64,000 nucleotides of DNA from Rhizobiaceae bacterium (GTDB lineage Bacteria > Pseudomonadota > Alphaproteobacteria > Rhizobiales > Rhizobiaceae), in NCBI GenBank assembly GCA_019635795.1, contig JAHBYV010000010.1, forward strand, positions 79,382 through 143,381, in the 5' to 3' direction. Below the pieces are notes generated by a model. It did no database searches. It worked only from the letters and a program-made list of their open reading frames with translations, and was not told where the DNA came from. Positions within the stretch are counted from its first letter, which is position 1; each line of letters begins with the position of its first letter. Both the position numbers and the translations under genes were made by a program. Below are positions 53,129 through 61,306 of the stretch, piece after piece.

Positions 53129-53896
53129 ATGGATAAATCAGCGCCACTTTCCGACAGTGAACTCGAACGATATGCACGACATATCGTTCTGCCGGAAATT
53201 GGCGGCGCGGGGCAGCAGAAATTGAAACGCGCCAAAGTGCTGGTGATTGGAGCGGGAGGCCTGGGAGCCCCTGTTCTGCAATATCTGGCGGCCGCAGGGG
53301 TGGGAACCCTTGGAATAGTTGATGACGACAGGGTTTCCCTGTCAAACCTGCAAAGGCAGGTCATTCACGGCACGGAAACTGTTGGGCAGCTCAAGGGCGA
53401 AAGCGCGAGAGATGCTTTGCAACGGAATAATCCAAACGTAAGCGTAAAATTACATAATGTCAGGCTGAATGCAGAGAACGCGAGCGAAATTGTCCGCGAC
53501 TATGACGTTGTGGTGGACGGGTCAGATAATTTCGAAACGCGGTTTGCGGTGGCTGACGCCTGTGAAGTGCAGATGCGACCACTGGTCCACGCAGCAGTCG
53601 GGCGGTTCGACGGCTCCCTTACAGTGCTGATTCCTTTTGAAAAGGACGAGCAAGGCAGGCAAAATCCGGGGTATCGTGATCTTTTTCCCGAACCGCCGCC
53701 ATCCGGGCTTGTGCCCTCCTGTGCGGAGGCTGGTGTTGTAGGCGCGCTTACCGGTGTTATGGGAACCCTGCAAGCTATGGAAACGATCAAGCTTATCGTC
53801 GGCGCAGGCGAGCCGCTGATTGGCCGCCTGCTGCTCTATGATGCGCTTGGCGCGCGCTTCGACACCGTCAAATACAAACGGCGGAACGCAGTCTGA
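53129..53896 (+). CDS. MoeB/ThiF-family adenylyltransferase lacking zinc cysteines
   Basis: 255 residues. An E1-like fold with the ATP-binding GAGGLGAPVLQYLA and DDDRVSLSNLQRQVIH, and a Cys in LVPSCAEAGVVG near the adenylation site. It should adenylate the C-terminal Gly of a ubiquitin-like sulfur carrier such as MoaD or ThiS. The two CxxC pairs that bind zinc in E. coli MoeB are absent; only two cysteines occur in the whole protein. No rhodanese domain is attached. It follows recF by 31 bp. Whether it serves molybdopterin or thiamine cannot be told. Confidence 0.88.
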   Translation: MDKSAPLSDSELERYARHIVLPEIGGAGQQKLKRAKVLVIGAGGLGAPVLQYLAAAGVGTLGIVDDDRVSLSNLQRQVIHGTETVGQLKGESARDALQRNNPNVSVKLHNVRLNAENASEIVRDYDVVVDGSDNFETRFAVADACEVQMRPLVHAAVGRFDGSLTVLIPFEKDEQGRQNPGYRDLFPEPPPSGLVPSCAEAGVVGALTGVMGTLQAMETIKLIVGAGEPLIGRLLLYDALGARFDTVKYKRRNAV

Positions 53897-53911
53897 TCGA
53901 AGTGAACCGTC

Positions 53912-54913
53912 TCAAACCCGATTTGGCAGCACCCTGTCGGGCGGACGGTGACCATCTGCGAAGGCGCGAATGTTGATGATGACCTTTTCGCCCATGTCGA
54001 TACGGCCTTCGATCGTCGCAGAGCCCATGTGCGGCAGCAGGACAATCTTTCCCTTGGTCGCCAGATCCAGCAATTGCGGGTTGATCGCGGGTTCATGCTC
54101 GAAAACATCAAGCGCGGCGCCTGCCAGCTTGTCTTCCTGAAGGAGCCGGATAAGCGCGTCTTCGTCGATAATATCGCCGCGCGCCGTGTTCACGATGTAA
54201 GCCGTTGGCTGCATAAGCTGAAGGCGGCGCGCTGACAACAAGTGAAATGTCGCCGGCGTGGACGGGCAGTTGATGGAGATGATGTCCATGCGCACAAGCA
54301 TCTGGTCGAGGCTTTCCCAATAGGTTGCCTCAAGTTCGTCCTCAATGCGGGCGGCGACACGATTGCGATTGTGATAGTGGATGGATAGCCCGAACGCCTT
54401 CGCACGGCGCGCAACGGCAGTTCCGATTCGGCCCATTCCGACAATGCCGAGCCGCTTGCCCCAGATGCGGCGTCCCAGCATCCATGTGGGCGACCATCCC
54501 GGCCATTTGCCATCCTTTATGAGCATCTGCGCGCCCACGGTAACGCGCCGGGGCACGGCCAGCATCATGGCCATGGTCATATCGGCAGTGTCCTCGGTCA
54601 AAACATTCGGCGTGTTGGTAACCGTGATGCCCCTTTTAGCCGCCGCGGCGACATCGATGTGTTCAACACCATTGCCGTAATTGGCAATAAGTTTGAGGTT
54701 CGGACCGGCGCGCTCGATAAGCGCGGCATCGATCTTGTCTGTGATGGTGGGAACCAGAACCTCGGCCGTTTGCAGGGCCTGGGCCAGTTCATCGGCGCTC
54801 ATGGGGTGATCGTCGAGATTTAATCGGGCGTCGAACAGTTCGCGCATCCGGGTTTCCACCGGATCCGGCAGTTTGCGCGTTATCACCACAAGTGGCTTTT
54901 TTCTGCCCGCCAT
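53912..54913 (-). CDS. D-2-hydroxyacid dehydrogenase, glyoxylate/hydroxypyruvate reductase type
   Basis: 333 residues. The substrate domain flanks a Rossmann domain with GMGRIGTAVARRAKAFG. Catalytic residues are in place: Arg in VNTARGDIIDE, Glu in DVFEHEP and His in LLPHMGSATIE. This pattern fits NAD(P)-dependent reduction of glyoxylate or hydroxypyruvate. It is convergent with the MoeB-like gene (15 bp between stops) and divergent from the SH3 protein gene. Confidence 0.9.
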   Translation of the reverse strand: MAGRKKPLVVITRKLPDPVETRMRELFDARLNLDDHPMSADELAQALQTAEVLVPTITDKIDAALIERAGPNLKLIANYGNGVEHIDVAAAAKRGITVTNTPNVLTEDTADMTMAMMLAVPRRVTVGAQMLIKDGKWPGWSPTWMLGRRIWGKRLGIVGMGRIGTAVARRAKAFGLSIHYHNRNRVAARIEDELEATYWESLDQMLVRMDIISINCPSTPATFHLLSARRLQLMQPTAYIVNTARGDIIDEDALIRLLQEDKLAGAALDVFEHEPAINPQLLDLATKGKIVLLPHMGSATIEGRIDMGEKVIINIRAFADGHRPPDRVLPNRV

Positions 54914-55038
54914 TATTTCCTCGAATCGGACCCTGTTGAGACCTCTTTAACCAAGACCGGCGAAACTGAAAACCGAATTGGCCTGAAGCGTTCTAGCAAG
55001 GCCGGCGCGCGATGCAAAGCAGTCGAGAGGAGAAGAAA

Positions 55039-55596
55039 GTGGCGGGGTCGTTCTGGCGGTATCCGGCGGTTGCCGTGGCGGTGGTTTTGGCCGCTCCTGT
55101 GGCTCATGCCGAGGACGCAGCACCCGATCGCCAGCCAACCGGTAGCATCCAGCGCGGGCCAAGCGGTTTGCCTTTGCCGCGATTCGTAAGCCTGAAATCG
55201 GGTCGCGTGAATGTACGCACAGGCCCCGGCATCAATTATTCGGTCGAATGGCTGTACCTGAAGTCCGGCCTGCCGATGGAAATCTTGCAGGAATACGACA
55301 ATTGGCGGCGCGTGCGTGATTCGGAGGGCGCAGAGGGCTGGGTCAACCAGTCGTTGCTTTCAGGCAAGCGGACTGCCCTTGTTGCGCCCTGGCAAAAGGG
55401 CAAGGATATTCACATAAATTTGCTTCGGGACCCCGACAAGAACGCACCAGTGGTTGCGATGCTGGAGCCGGGCGTGATCGGGAAGATCAAATCTTGCAAC
55501 GGCAAGTGGTGTGAAGCTACGTTCGACGGCCACACAGGCTGGATCAGCCAGGTTCTGATCTGGGGTGCATATCCCGATGAGCAGGTGAGCGAATAA
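55039..55596 (+). CDS. Exported protein with two bacterial SH3-like domains
   Basis: 185 residues from the GTG at 55039, which has GAGAGGAG six bases upstream; the in-frame ATG at 55012 lacks one. The signal peptide AGSFWRYPAVAVAVVLAAPV ends near AHAED. Two SH3-like units follow: RVNVRTGPGINYSVEWLYLK (about 60-115) and HINLLRDPDKNAPVVAMLEP (about 125-180), with a Cys pair (KSCNGKWCEA). Such proteins bind cell-wall or other ligands in the periplasm; no enzyme domain is present. It converges on irr, 5 bp between stops. Confidence 0.88.
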   Translation: MAGSFWRYPAVAVAVVLAAPVAHAEDAAPDRQPTGSIQRGPSGLPLPRFVSLKSGRVNVRTGPGINYSVEWLYLKSGLPMEILQEYDNWRRVRDSEGAEGWVNQSLLSGKRTALVAPWQKGKDIHINLLRDPDKNAPVVAMLEPGVIGKIKSCNGKWCEATFDGHTGWISQVLIWGAYPDEQVSE

Positions 55597-55601
55597 CCCG
55601 A

Positions 55602-56033
55602 TCAGCGCTTGGGGCGTAAACGCACGACCACATCGACATTGACGATTTCCATGCCTTCAGGTGGCTCCGGCAAATTGGAAACGCAAATCGACGCGCCATC
55701 CATCTCAATATCGAAAACGCGGTCCTCGCCTTCCACGTAAAAATGGTGGTGGTCGGATGTATTCGTATCAAAATAGGTACGAGAACTCTCAACCGCCAGA
55801 ATGCGCAACATTCCGGCTTCCGTGAACTGGTGGAGCGTATTGTAAACTGTGGCAAGCGAAACAGGCACGCCGGCCTCGACTGCTTCCTCATGCAACTCTT
55901 CTGCCGAAAGGTGCCGGTCACCCTTTGCAAACAGCAGATTTGCCAGCGCAATGCGCTGCCGGGTAGGGCGCAAGCCCGCCGCCTTGACGCGCATATCTGC
56001 TGTCTCGCGCATGATCTTGTGGTCGTGCGTCAT
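55602..56033 (-). CDS. irr: Iron response regulator Irr (Fur family)
   Basis: 143 residues from the ATG at 56033 (MTHDHKIMRETADM), preceded by AAGGGCGAT; 18 further codons upstream have no ribosome binding site. A winged helix (about 15-85) with GLRPTRQRIALANLLF and SLATVYNTLHQF is followed by a dimer domain with the TSDHHHFYV histidine triplet, the heme- and metal-linked feature of rhizobial Irr. Irr represses heme synthesis and activates or represses iron genes under iron limitation. It is divergent from fabA. The irr-fabA-fabB-fabI order is characteristic of Rhizobiales. Confidence 0.93.
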   Translation of the reverse strand: MTHDHKIMRETADMRVKAAGLRPTRQRIALANLLFAKGDRHLSAEELHEEAVEAGVPVSLATVYNTLHQFTEAGMLRILAVESSRTYFDTNTSDHHHFYVEGEDRVFDIEMDGASICVSNLPEPPEGMEIVNVDVVVRLRPKR

Positions 56034-56247
56034 ATCGCCCTTGCTATCAATCGGCCGGGAAAATGCGAGCTTGCAATTTGCCACCAATCCGAAAATTCCT
56101 TTTTACATATATTCGGTAGGGCAGTTACGATCAATAGCGGCACATTGACCGCGGGCGACCGGCAGTTTAACCGTGCATCGAACCGGCGAAGGCCAACAGG
56201 TGCAACTAACGACGGCAGCCCATGCCGACCAAAAACGGGGATGATTT

Positions 56248-56766
56248 ATGGCGGAGCGAAAGTCCAGTTACGATTATCAGGACCTGCTGGCCTGCGCCAA
56301 AGGCGAGTTGTTTGGGCCAGGCAATGCCCAGTTGCCATATCCTCCGATGCTTATGTTTGATCGCATAACCGAGATAAGTGAAACCGGTGGTGCATTCGAC
56401 AAAGGTTTTGTCCGGGCAGAATTTGCGATCCACCGCGACCAATGGTTCTTTCCGTGTCACTTTATCGACAATCCGATCATGCCGGGTTGTCTGGGACTTG
56501 ATGCCCTGTGGCAGTTGACGGGCTTCTTTCTCGGCTGGCTTGGTGAGCCGGGCAAGGGGATGGCCCTTTCAACCGGCGAGGTTAAATTCAAGGGAATGGT
56601 CACGCCAAAGGTCAAGCTTGTTGAATACGGCGTGGATTTCAAGCGCGTGATGCGCGGTCGACTCGTGCTGGGTACGGCAGACGGCTGGCTCAAGGCGGAC
56701 GGCGAGACAATCTATACGGCGACTGATCTTCGGGTCGGCCTCGCCAAGCAGGAAGTTGCCGCGTAA
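56248..56766 (+). CDS. fabA: 3-hydroxydecanoyl-ACP dehydratase/isomerase
   Basis: 172 residues. It dehydrates 3-hydroxydecanoyl-ACP and isomerises the product to cis-3-decenoyl-ACP, the branch point to unsaturated fatty acids. The catalytic His is in [15 protein letters not shown] and the Asp in [12 protein letters not shown]. It is the first gene of fabA-fabB-fabI, divergent from irr; the 214-bp gap contains both promoters, and I see no convincing ICE box there. Confidence 0.97.
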   Translation: MAERKSSYDYQDLLACAKGELFGPGNAQLPYPPMLMFDRITEISETGGAFDKGFVRAEFAIHRDQWFFPCHFIDNPIMPGCLGLDALWQLTGFFLGWLGEPGKGMALSTGEVKFKGMVTPKVKLVEYGVDFKRVMRGRLVLGTADGWLKADGETIYTATDLRVGLAKQEVAA

Positions 56767-56797
56767 AAGCGCGTCAGGCAGGAACGGAGTTGATCAT

Positions 56798-58015
56798 ATG
56801 AGACGTGTCGTCGTCACGGGCCTTGGCATCGTGTCCTCAATCGGTAACGACGCTGCCGAGGTTCAAGCCTCGTTGCGCGACGCAAAATCGGGAATCAGCT
56901 TCAGCCAGGAGTTTGCCGACCATGGCTTTAAATGCCAGGTCTGGGGTGCGCCAACGCTTGATCCCACTGAACTCGTGGACCGGCGCGCCATGCGCTTTCT
57001 TCACAAGGGCGGCGCGTGGAACCATGTGGCAATGCAGCAGGCTATCGCGCAGGCCGGCCTTGAAGAATCCGAGATTTCAAACGAACGCACCGGCATAATC
57101 ATGGGCTCGGGTGGTCCATCGACTCGCGTCATCGTCGAGGCTGCCGAAACAACGCTGAAGAACAATAGCCCCAAGCGCATCGGGCCGTTTGCCGTGCCGA
57201 AGGCAATGTCATCGACGGCTTCGGCCACGCTGGCGACGTGGTTCAAGATTCACGGCGTGAACTATTCGATTTCCTCCGCTTGCTCGACATCTGCCCACTG
57301 CATCGGCAATGCGTTTGAGCTTATCCAGTGGGGCAAGCAGGATCGCATCTTCGCGGGTGGACATGAAGATCTGGACTGGACCATGTCGGACCTGTTCGAT
57401 GCAATGGGTGCGATGTCTTCAAAATTCAACGATACGCCTGCAACTGCCTCGCGCGCATATGATGTAAACCGCGATGGTTTCGTGATCGCAGGCGGCGCAG
57501 GCGTACTGGTTCTGGAAGCGCTTGATGTTGCCAAGGCACGGGGTGCAAACATTCTGGCAGAAGTTGTTGGCTATGGCGCGACATCGGACGGCTATGACAT
57601 GGTTGCGCCTTCCGGTGAAGGCGCTGTGCGCTGCATGAAGCAGGCGCTATCAACCGTGAGCGGCCCCGTCGACTATATCAACACACACGGCACTTCGACG
57701 CCGGTGGGCGATTCCCGTGAAATGGCCGCTATCCGTGAAGTATTTGGCGACAAGATGCCCAATATCAGCTCGACAAAATCGCTGACAGGCCACTCGCTTG
57801 GCGGCGCTGGCGTTCAGGAAGCCATCTATTCACTGCTGATGATGCAAGGCAATTTCATTGGCGAGAGCGCGCATATTGAAGAGCTCGACCCTGAATTTGA
57901 AGGCATGCCCATCGTGCGCAAGCGTATCGACAACGCGAAGATTGACGTTGCGCTATCGAATTCGTTCGGCTTCGGCGGCACCAACGCAACGCTGGTTTTC
58001 CAGCGCTACGCATAG
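56798..58015 (+). CDS. fabB: 3-oxoacyl-ACP synthase I
   Basis: 405 residues from the ATG at 56798 with GGAG nine bases upstream; 14 upstream codons overlap fabA and are not family-like. It elongates unsaturated acyl-ACP intermediates made by FabA. The Cys-His-His triad is intact: [21 protein letters not shown] and [11 protein letters not shown]. It lies 31 bp after fabA and 11 bp before fabI. Confidence 0.97.
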   Translation: MRRVVVTGLGIVSSIGNDAAEVQASLRDAKSGISFSQEFADHGFKCQVWGAPTLDPTELVDRRAMRFLHKGGAWNHVAMQQAIAQAGLEESEISNERTGIIMGSGGPSTRVIVEAAETTLKNNSPKRIGPFAVPKAMSSTASATLATWFKIHGVNYSISSACSTSAHCIGNAFELIQWGKQDRIFAGGHEDLDWTMSDLFDAMGAMSSKFNDTPATASRAYDVNRDGFVIAGGAGVLVLEALDVAKARGANILAEVVGYGATSDGYDMVAPSGEGAVRCMKQALSTVSGPVDYINTHGTSTPVGDSREMAAIREVFGDKMPNISSTKSLTGHSLGGAGVQEAIYSLLMMQGNFIGESAHIEELDPEFEGMPIVRKRIDNAKIDVALSNSFGFGGTNATLVFQRYA

Positions 58016-58026
58016 GAAATCGCGTC

Positions 58027-58833
58027 ATGGAAGGACTGATGAAAGGCAAGCGCGGCCTCATAATGGGTGTCGCGAACGACCATTCGATTGCCTGGGGCAT
58101 TGCACGAACGCTTGCCGAACACGGTGCCAAGCTGGCTTTCACCTATCAGGGCGAGGCGTTTGGACGGCGTGTTGCACCGCTGGCCGAGAAGGTGGGCGCG
58201 AAACTGCTGCTGCCATGCGATGTCGAAGACAGTGCATCTGTAGCCGCCGTGTTTGAGTCGTTGAAATCCGAATGGGGGAGCATGGATTTTCTGGTTCATG
58301 CCATCGGTTTTTCCGACAAGAACGAGCTAAAGGGCCTTTATGCCGACACCACGCGGGACAACTTTACCCGAACAATGGTCATTTCGTGCTTCTCGTTCAC
58401 AGAAGTGGCGCGGCAGGCTGCTGCACTTATGCCGGATGGGGGATCGCTGCTGACTTTGACATATGCAGGGTCTGTTCGGGTCATGCCTAATTACAACGTC
58501 ATGGGCGTTGCAAAGGCTGCACTTGAAGCAAGCGTGCGGTATCTGGCCAATGATTATGGTCCCAAGGGTATCCGCGTGAATGCGCTTTCGCCCGGACCCG
58601 TGCGAACCCTCGCAGGTGCCGGTATTGCCGATGCGCGCTATATGTTCTCATTTCAGCAACGAAACTCACCTCTGCGCCGCCCCGTGACGCTGGATGAGAT
58701 TGGCGGTTCCGCACTCTACATGCTTTCCGATCTTGGCAGCGGAGTAACGGGCGAAGTTTTGAACGTCGACAGCGGTTATCATATCGTGTCCATGCCAACA
58801 CTCGACGAGCTGAAGCGTACAGACTCAGACTGA
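58027..58833 (+). CDS. fabI: NADH-dependent enoyl-ACP reductase
   Basis: 268 residues. FabI reduces enoyl-ACP in the last step of each elongation round. The cofactor stretch GVANDHSIAWGIARTL and the catalytic Tyr/Lys pair in YNVMGVAKAALE are intact. An ATG at 58039 (MKGKRGL) is an alternative start. It ends the fab operon; no terminator is visible before the unrelated PPC/cysteine gene 111 bp downstream. Confidence 0.95.
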   Translation: MEGLMKGKRGLIMGVANDHSIAWGIARTLAEHGAKLAFTYQGEAFGRRVAPLAEKVGAKLLLPCDVEDSASVAAVFESLKSEWGSMDFLVHAIGFSDKNELKGLYADTTRDNFTRTMVISCFSFTEVARQAAALMPDGGSLLTLTYAGSVRVMPNYNVMGVAKAALEASVRYLANDYGPKGIRVNALSPGPVRTLAGAGIADARYMFSFQQRNSPLRRPVTLDEIGGSALYMLSDLGSGVTGEVLNVDSGYHIVSMPTLDELKRTDSD

Positions 58834-58944
58834 TGATAATCGTACAATATCAAGTGTTTACCGGCGCGAAAGTCTGACACACAAGTTTCATGGCAGCAAT
58901 CTATCAAGCAGTTCTAATGGAACTAGCTCGGGGATGTTGCCTGC

Positions 58945-60003
58945 ATGTTGTTTATCGATAGGCCCTACTATCGTCCGCTGGATAACCCTGAACCGGGCGC
59001 ATCGCTTGAAGATGCACGAAACGACAGGGTTGGCCGGCTGGACGTCGGCAGCCCGGTGCGATCCGCAATCGAAGCATCGGGCGATCAGGACTGGTTTGCT
59101 GTCCGTTTGACGCGCGGCACAAGCTACAAGATCGATTTGAAGGGAAGCCCTTCTGGCAGCGGCACGCTCTCTGATCCCATGATTTATGGTATCTATGATG
59201 CGGACGGCATTCTGGTTCACTATGGCAATGACGACAATCCTGGTCTGGAGTCGAGCCTGGAGTTCGTACCCGTCAAGGACGGCATTTATTACGTTGCTGC
59301 GGGTGCCTATTCTCAGAACACTGGCACATACGAACTGTCGGTTTCAGCAAATTCCAACGAAGTCCGGGCGCCGCACCCTGAGCCTGAAACTCCTGCATCC
59401 TCCAGCAGCGCGACTTCTGTATGCGGCCAACGAACCAATGTTTCAAATGAATCCGTGACCGGATATGGTGTTTCGGCCTGCGGGTCAGATAACCGTATAG
59501 CGGACGAAACTCTTACGGGTTTCAGCTTGAGTGCGTGCGGGGAAAGATCGACCGCGACTGGCAATTCTGTGTGTGGGGCCAACGTCTCGGGCTGTGGCTC
59601 GAATAATTACGCGCTGGGTGAACGGGTGTGTGGCGCAAATGCATCTGTCTGCGGCGGCAGGGCAACAGCGACCGGACTTTCCTCCTGTACCGCAAACAGT
59701 TCGATGTGCGGCGCTTACTCGGCTGTCGTAGGAGCCAGTGTGTGCGGGGCAGCAAGCAGCATGTGCGGTGCGCGTACCAGCGCTGCGATGGTAACAGTAT
59801 GTGGCGCAGATGCGTCGGTGTGTGGCGTGCGTTCGACCGCGATCATAGCCTCGGGCTGCGGCATAAACTCATCAGCCTGTGGCGTACGAAGCGGTATAGA
59901 CGCTTGCGCCGCTTACTCATCGCTTTGCGGAATTGACCTCGGATTCGGCGTGGACGTTGGCGTATGCGGGATCAATATCGTCCCTGGTCTGCCTTCATGC
60001 TGA
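58945..60003 (+). CDS. PPC-domain protein with a 19-residue-periodic cysteine array
   Basis: 352 residues. I do not recognise this protein as a whole. Residues about 28-136 resemble a PPC (pre-peptidase C-terminal) beta-sandwich: SGDQDWFAVRL, SYKIDLKGSPSGSGTL, GIYDADGILV, YYVAAGAYSQNTGTYELSV. Such domains usually sit on secreted proteins, but no signal peptide is present. A Pro/Ser linker leads to a C-terminal half with 19 cysteines. Those at 160, 179, 198, 217, 236, 255, 274, 293 and 312 are exactly 19 apart; those at 210, 229, 248, 267, 286 and 305 form a second 19-residue series, 12 after the first. The last four (321, 328, 341, 352) drift. Unit: C-G-x-R-x-x-A-x-x-x-S-x-C-G-A-x-x-S-x. A beta-solenoid with cysteine ladders, or a modified peptide precursor, are possibilities. 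The start has only a weak ribosome binding site. Confidence 0.8.
   Translation: MLFIDRPYYRPLDNPEPGASLEDARNDRVGRLDVGSPVRSAIEASGDQDWFAVRLTRGTSYKIDLKGSPSGSGTLSDPMIYGIYDADGILVHYGNDDNPGLESSLEFVPVKDGIYYVAAGAYSQNTGTYELSVSANSNEVRAPHPEPETPASSSSATSVCGQRTNVSNESVTGYGVSACGSDNRIADETLTGFSLSACGERSTATGNSVCGANVSGCGSNNYALGERVCGANASVCGGRATATGLSSCTANSSMCGAYSAVVGASVCGAASSMCGARTSAAMVTVCGADASVCGVRSTAIIASGCGINSSACGVRSGIDACAAYSSLCGIDLGFGVDVGVCGINIVPGLPSC
59422..60000 (+). repeat. 57-bp periodic cysteine-repeat coding array
   Basis: From the codon of Cys160 to the last codon, the reading frame repeats with a 57-bp period over about nine units and then drifts. The Cys-Gly codon pairs recur as TGYGG at the two in-unit positions. 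Unlike a recent tandem duplication, the intervening bases vary freely, so the period is kept by selection on the protein, not by sequence copying. The first two units (160 to 198) lack the second cysteine. Confidence 0.85.
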
Positions 60004-60044
60004 AAACCAGCCTGAGTTCCCAGCCCTTCGAGCCCGCGCCTGTG

Positions 60045-60072
60045 TTGACTCATAATTAGAATATGATAATAT
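60045..60072 (+). promoter_or_regulatory. Candidate promoter of the calcium-loop protein gene
   Basis: TTGACT (60045-60050), 16 bp, TAATAT (60067-60072), in a locally AT-rich stretch about 90 bp before the start at 60159. It suggests that the second gene of the cluster has its own promoter. Confidence 0.5.
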
Positions 60073-60158
60073 ATTAAAAAATGGGTCGGGCAGGTCAACG
60101 TGTTTCGCAATCGCCGATAGCGACAGAGGCGCGTTCACTATATTAAGGGGTTAATTCG

Positions 60159-61136
60159 ATGTCCGTTAATTACTACACAAGCGACCAGCAGTCTGCTGAT
60201 CCAATAAATTATGCTCAGGCTACAACTTACGCGCAGCCTGATACTTACCAGATCGCTGCTTCCGAGCCAGTGCCGGCTAGCAGAACTGTAGCTCCGGAAT
60301 ATAATAATGCGCCTGAAATAATCAGCGATCAGGGTTATGATCTTGATGGTGACGGCGCTTGGGATGTGTGGGAGCGTTTAAGCGCAGTGTCCACCCTCGT
60401 AGACTACAATCGCGATGGAAATGTGGATGGTCAAACGACCTTGTATGTCCGCGAGTTGGCGTCAGACGAGAATAAAGATGGCGCTGCCGATGTTGTAGAA
60501 ACACAGGTCTACGATCCTGCCTTCAGCTCGACTGATCCTGTTTCGCATACGGTGAGATATCCCGGTTACCAGAATCCTTATGGTGGTTATGTTCAGCAGT
60601 CGGCTCCGGAACCCCAGATGACCAGGGTTAAACCTGTGGCGAATGCAAAGCCGTTGTCTGATGCTGAATCTGCGCAGATGGCCGATCAAGATCCGGAGAA
60701 GTTGCTCCGCATAGTGCCGAAAATGGATGAGTGGTCCAAAAACGAACTGCAGCGATTGAACGAAGAAAAGAACGGCGAAGTAAATAACGGCGATGAGGCG
60801 GCACCGGAACCAGTCGCTGAGTCTGCAAAAGAGCCAGTCATTGAACCTGCGAAGGAGCCAGTCATTGAGCCCGCCAAGCGGCCGCAGGCAGTTGCGTTGC
60901 CTGAACCGGATCGGTTGGTCACGCTCAAGGGTGGGCAGCAGGTGTCGTTCAATGCGGTGAAAGACGTGTTCGCTCAGCGGGCTATGGCGGCAGGTAAGAA
61001 AGGCGCAAAGGGTTTGGACCAGGATTTTTCCCAGTTCCAGCTGAAGCCTCAGCCATTTCAAAATTTCATTCAGGCGCAGCCAAATGGGTCCACGTCGCAG
61101 GATGGTAATTTGCATTTTATTCTAATGCCTGCTTGA
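60159..61136 (+). CDS. Protein with three DxDxDG calcium-type loops, unknown function
   Basis: 325 residues, no cysteine, no signal peptide. The ATG at 60159 follows AAGGGG by 8 bases. The first 50 residues are Tyr/Gln/Ala-rich. Three calcium-type loops follow at residues 61 (DLDGDGAWD), 82 (DYNRDGNVD) and 103 (DENKDGAAD), exactly 21 apart, as in TSP3-like or EF-hand-like repeats. A Pro/Tyr/Gln region and a charged stretch (about 165-250) follow, with EPVxExAK repeated three times. The C-terminus is Gln/Phe-rich (FSQFQLKPQPFQNFIQAQPN). It lies between the cysteine-array gene and a terminator. Base composition appears richer in A+T than the fab genes, hinting at a separate origin. Confidence 0.75.
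   Translation: MSVNYYTSDQQSADPINYAQATTYAQPDTYQIAASEPVPASRTVAPEYNNAPEIISDQGYDLDGDGAWDVWERLSAVSTLVDYNRDGNVDGQTTLYVRELASDENKDGAADVVETQVYDPAFSSTDPVSHTVRYPGYQNPYGGYVQQSAPEPQMTRVKPVANAKPLSDAESAQMADQDPEKLLRIVPKMDEWSKNELQRLNEEKNGEVNNGDEAAPEPVAESAKEPVIEPAKEPVIEPAKRPQAVALPEPDRLVTLKGGQQVSFNAVKDVFAQRAMAAGKKGAKGLDQDFSQFQLKPQPFQNFIQAQPNGSTSQDGNLHFILMPA
60807..60878 (+). repeat. Three tandem 24-bp repeats
   Basis: Three adjacent 24-bp units coding EPVAESAK, EPVIEPAK and EPVIEPAK. The last two differ at three bases; the first is more divergent. It lies in the charged linker of the calcium-loop protein and is the sort of repeat that changes copy number by slippage. Confidence 0.8.
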
Positions 61137-61259
61137 AATTTTTCAAATCGCGAAACGGCGGTTTGAAGTCGGGGTATTAGATAGGATTGCTTCCTGCGGA
61201 GCTGGTGTGGGATTTCTTATGCTCACTCTCTGGTTTTAGGCATTTAACCAAAATTTGTA

Positions 61260-61290
61260 GGCGGCACTCTTCTGAGTGTCGCCCTTTTTT
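61260..61290 (+). terminator. Rho-independent terminator between the second and third cluster genes
   Basis: GGCGGCACTC-TTCT-GAGTGTCGCC, a 10-bp stem with one G-T pair, followed by CTTTTTT. It lies 123 bp after the calcium-loop gene and only 16 bp before the earliest possible start of the next gene. Confidence 0.85.
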
Positions 61291-61306
61291 GTATTCTTGA
61301 AAGACG

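Noticed and set aside
59422-60000. Regular array that could be taken for a CRISPR
   Set aside because: The period is kept only at Cys-Gly codons within one open frame; bases between vary and there is no constant repeat.
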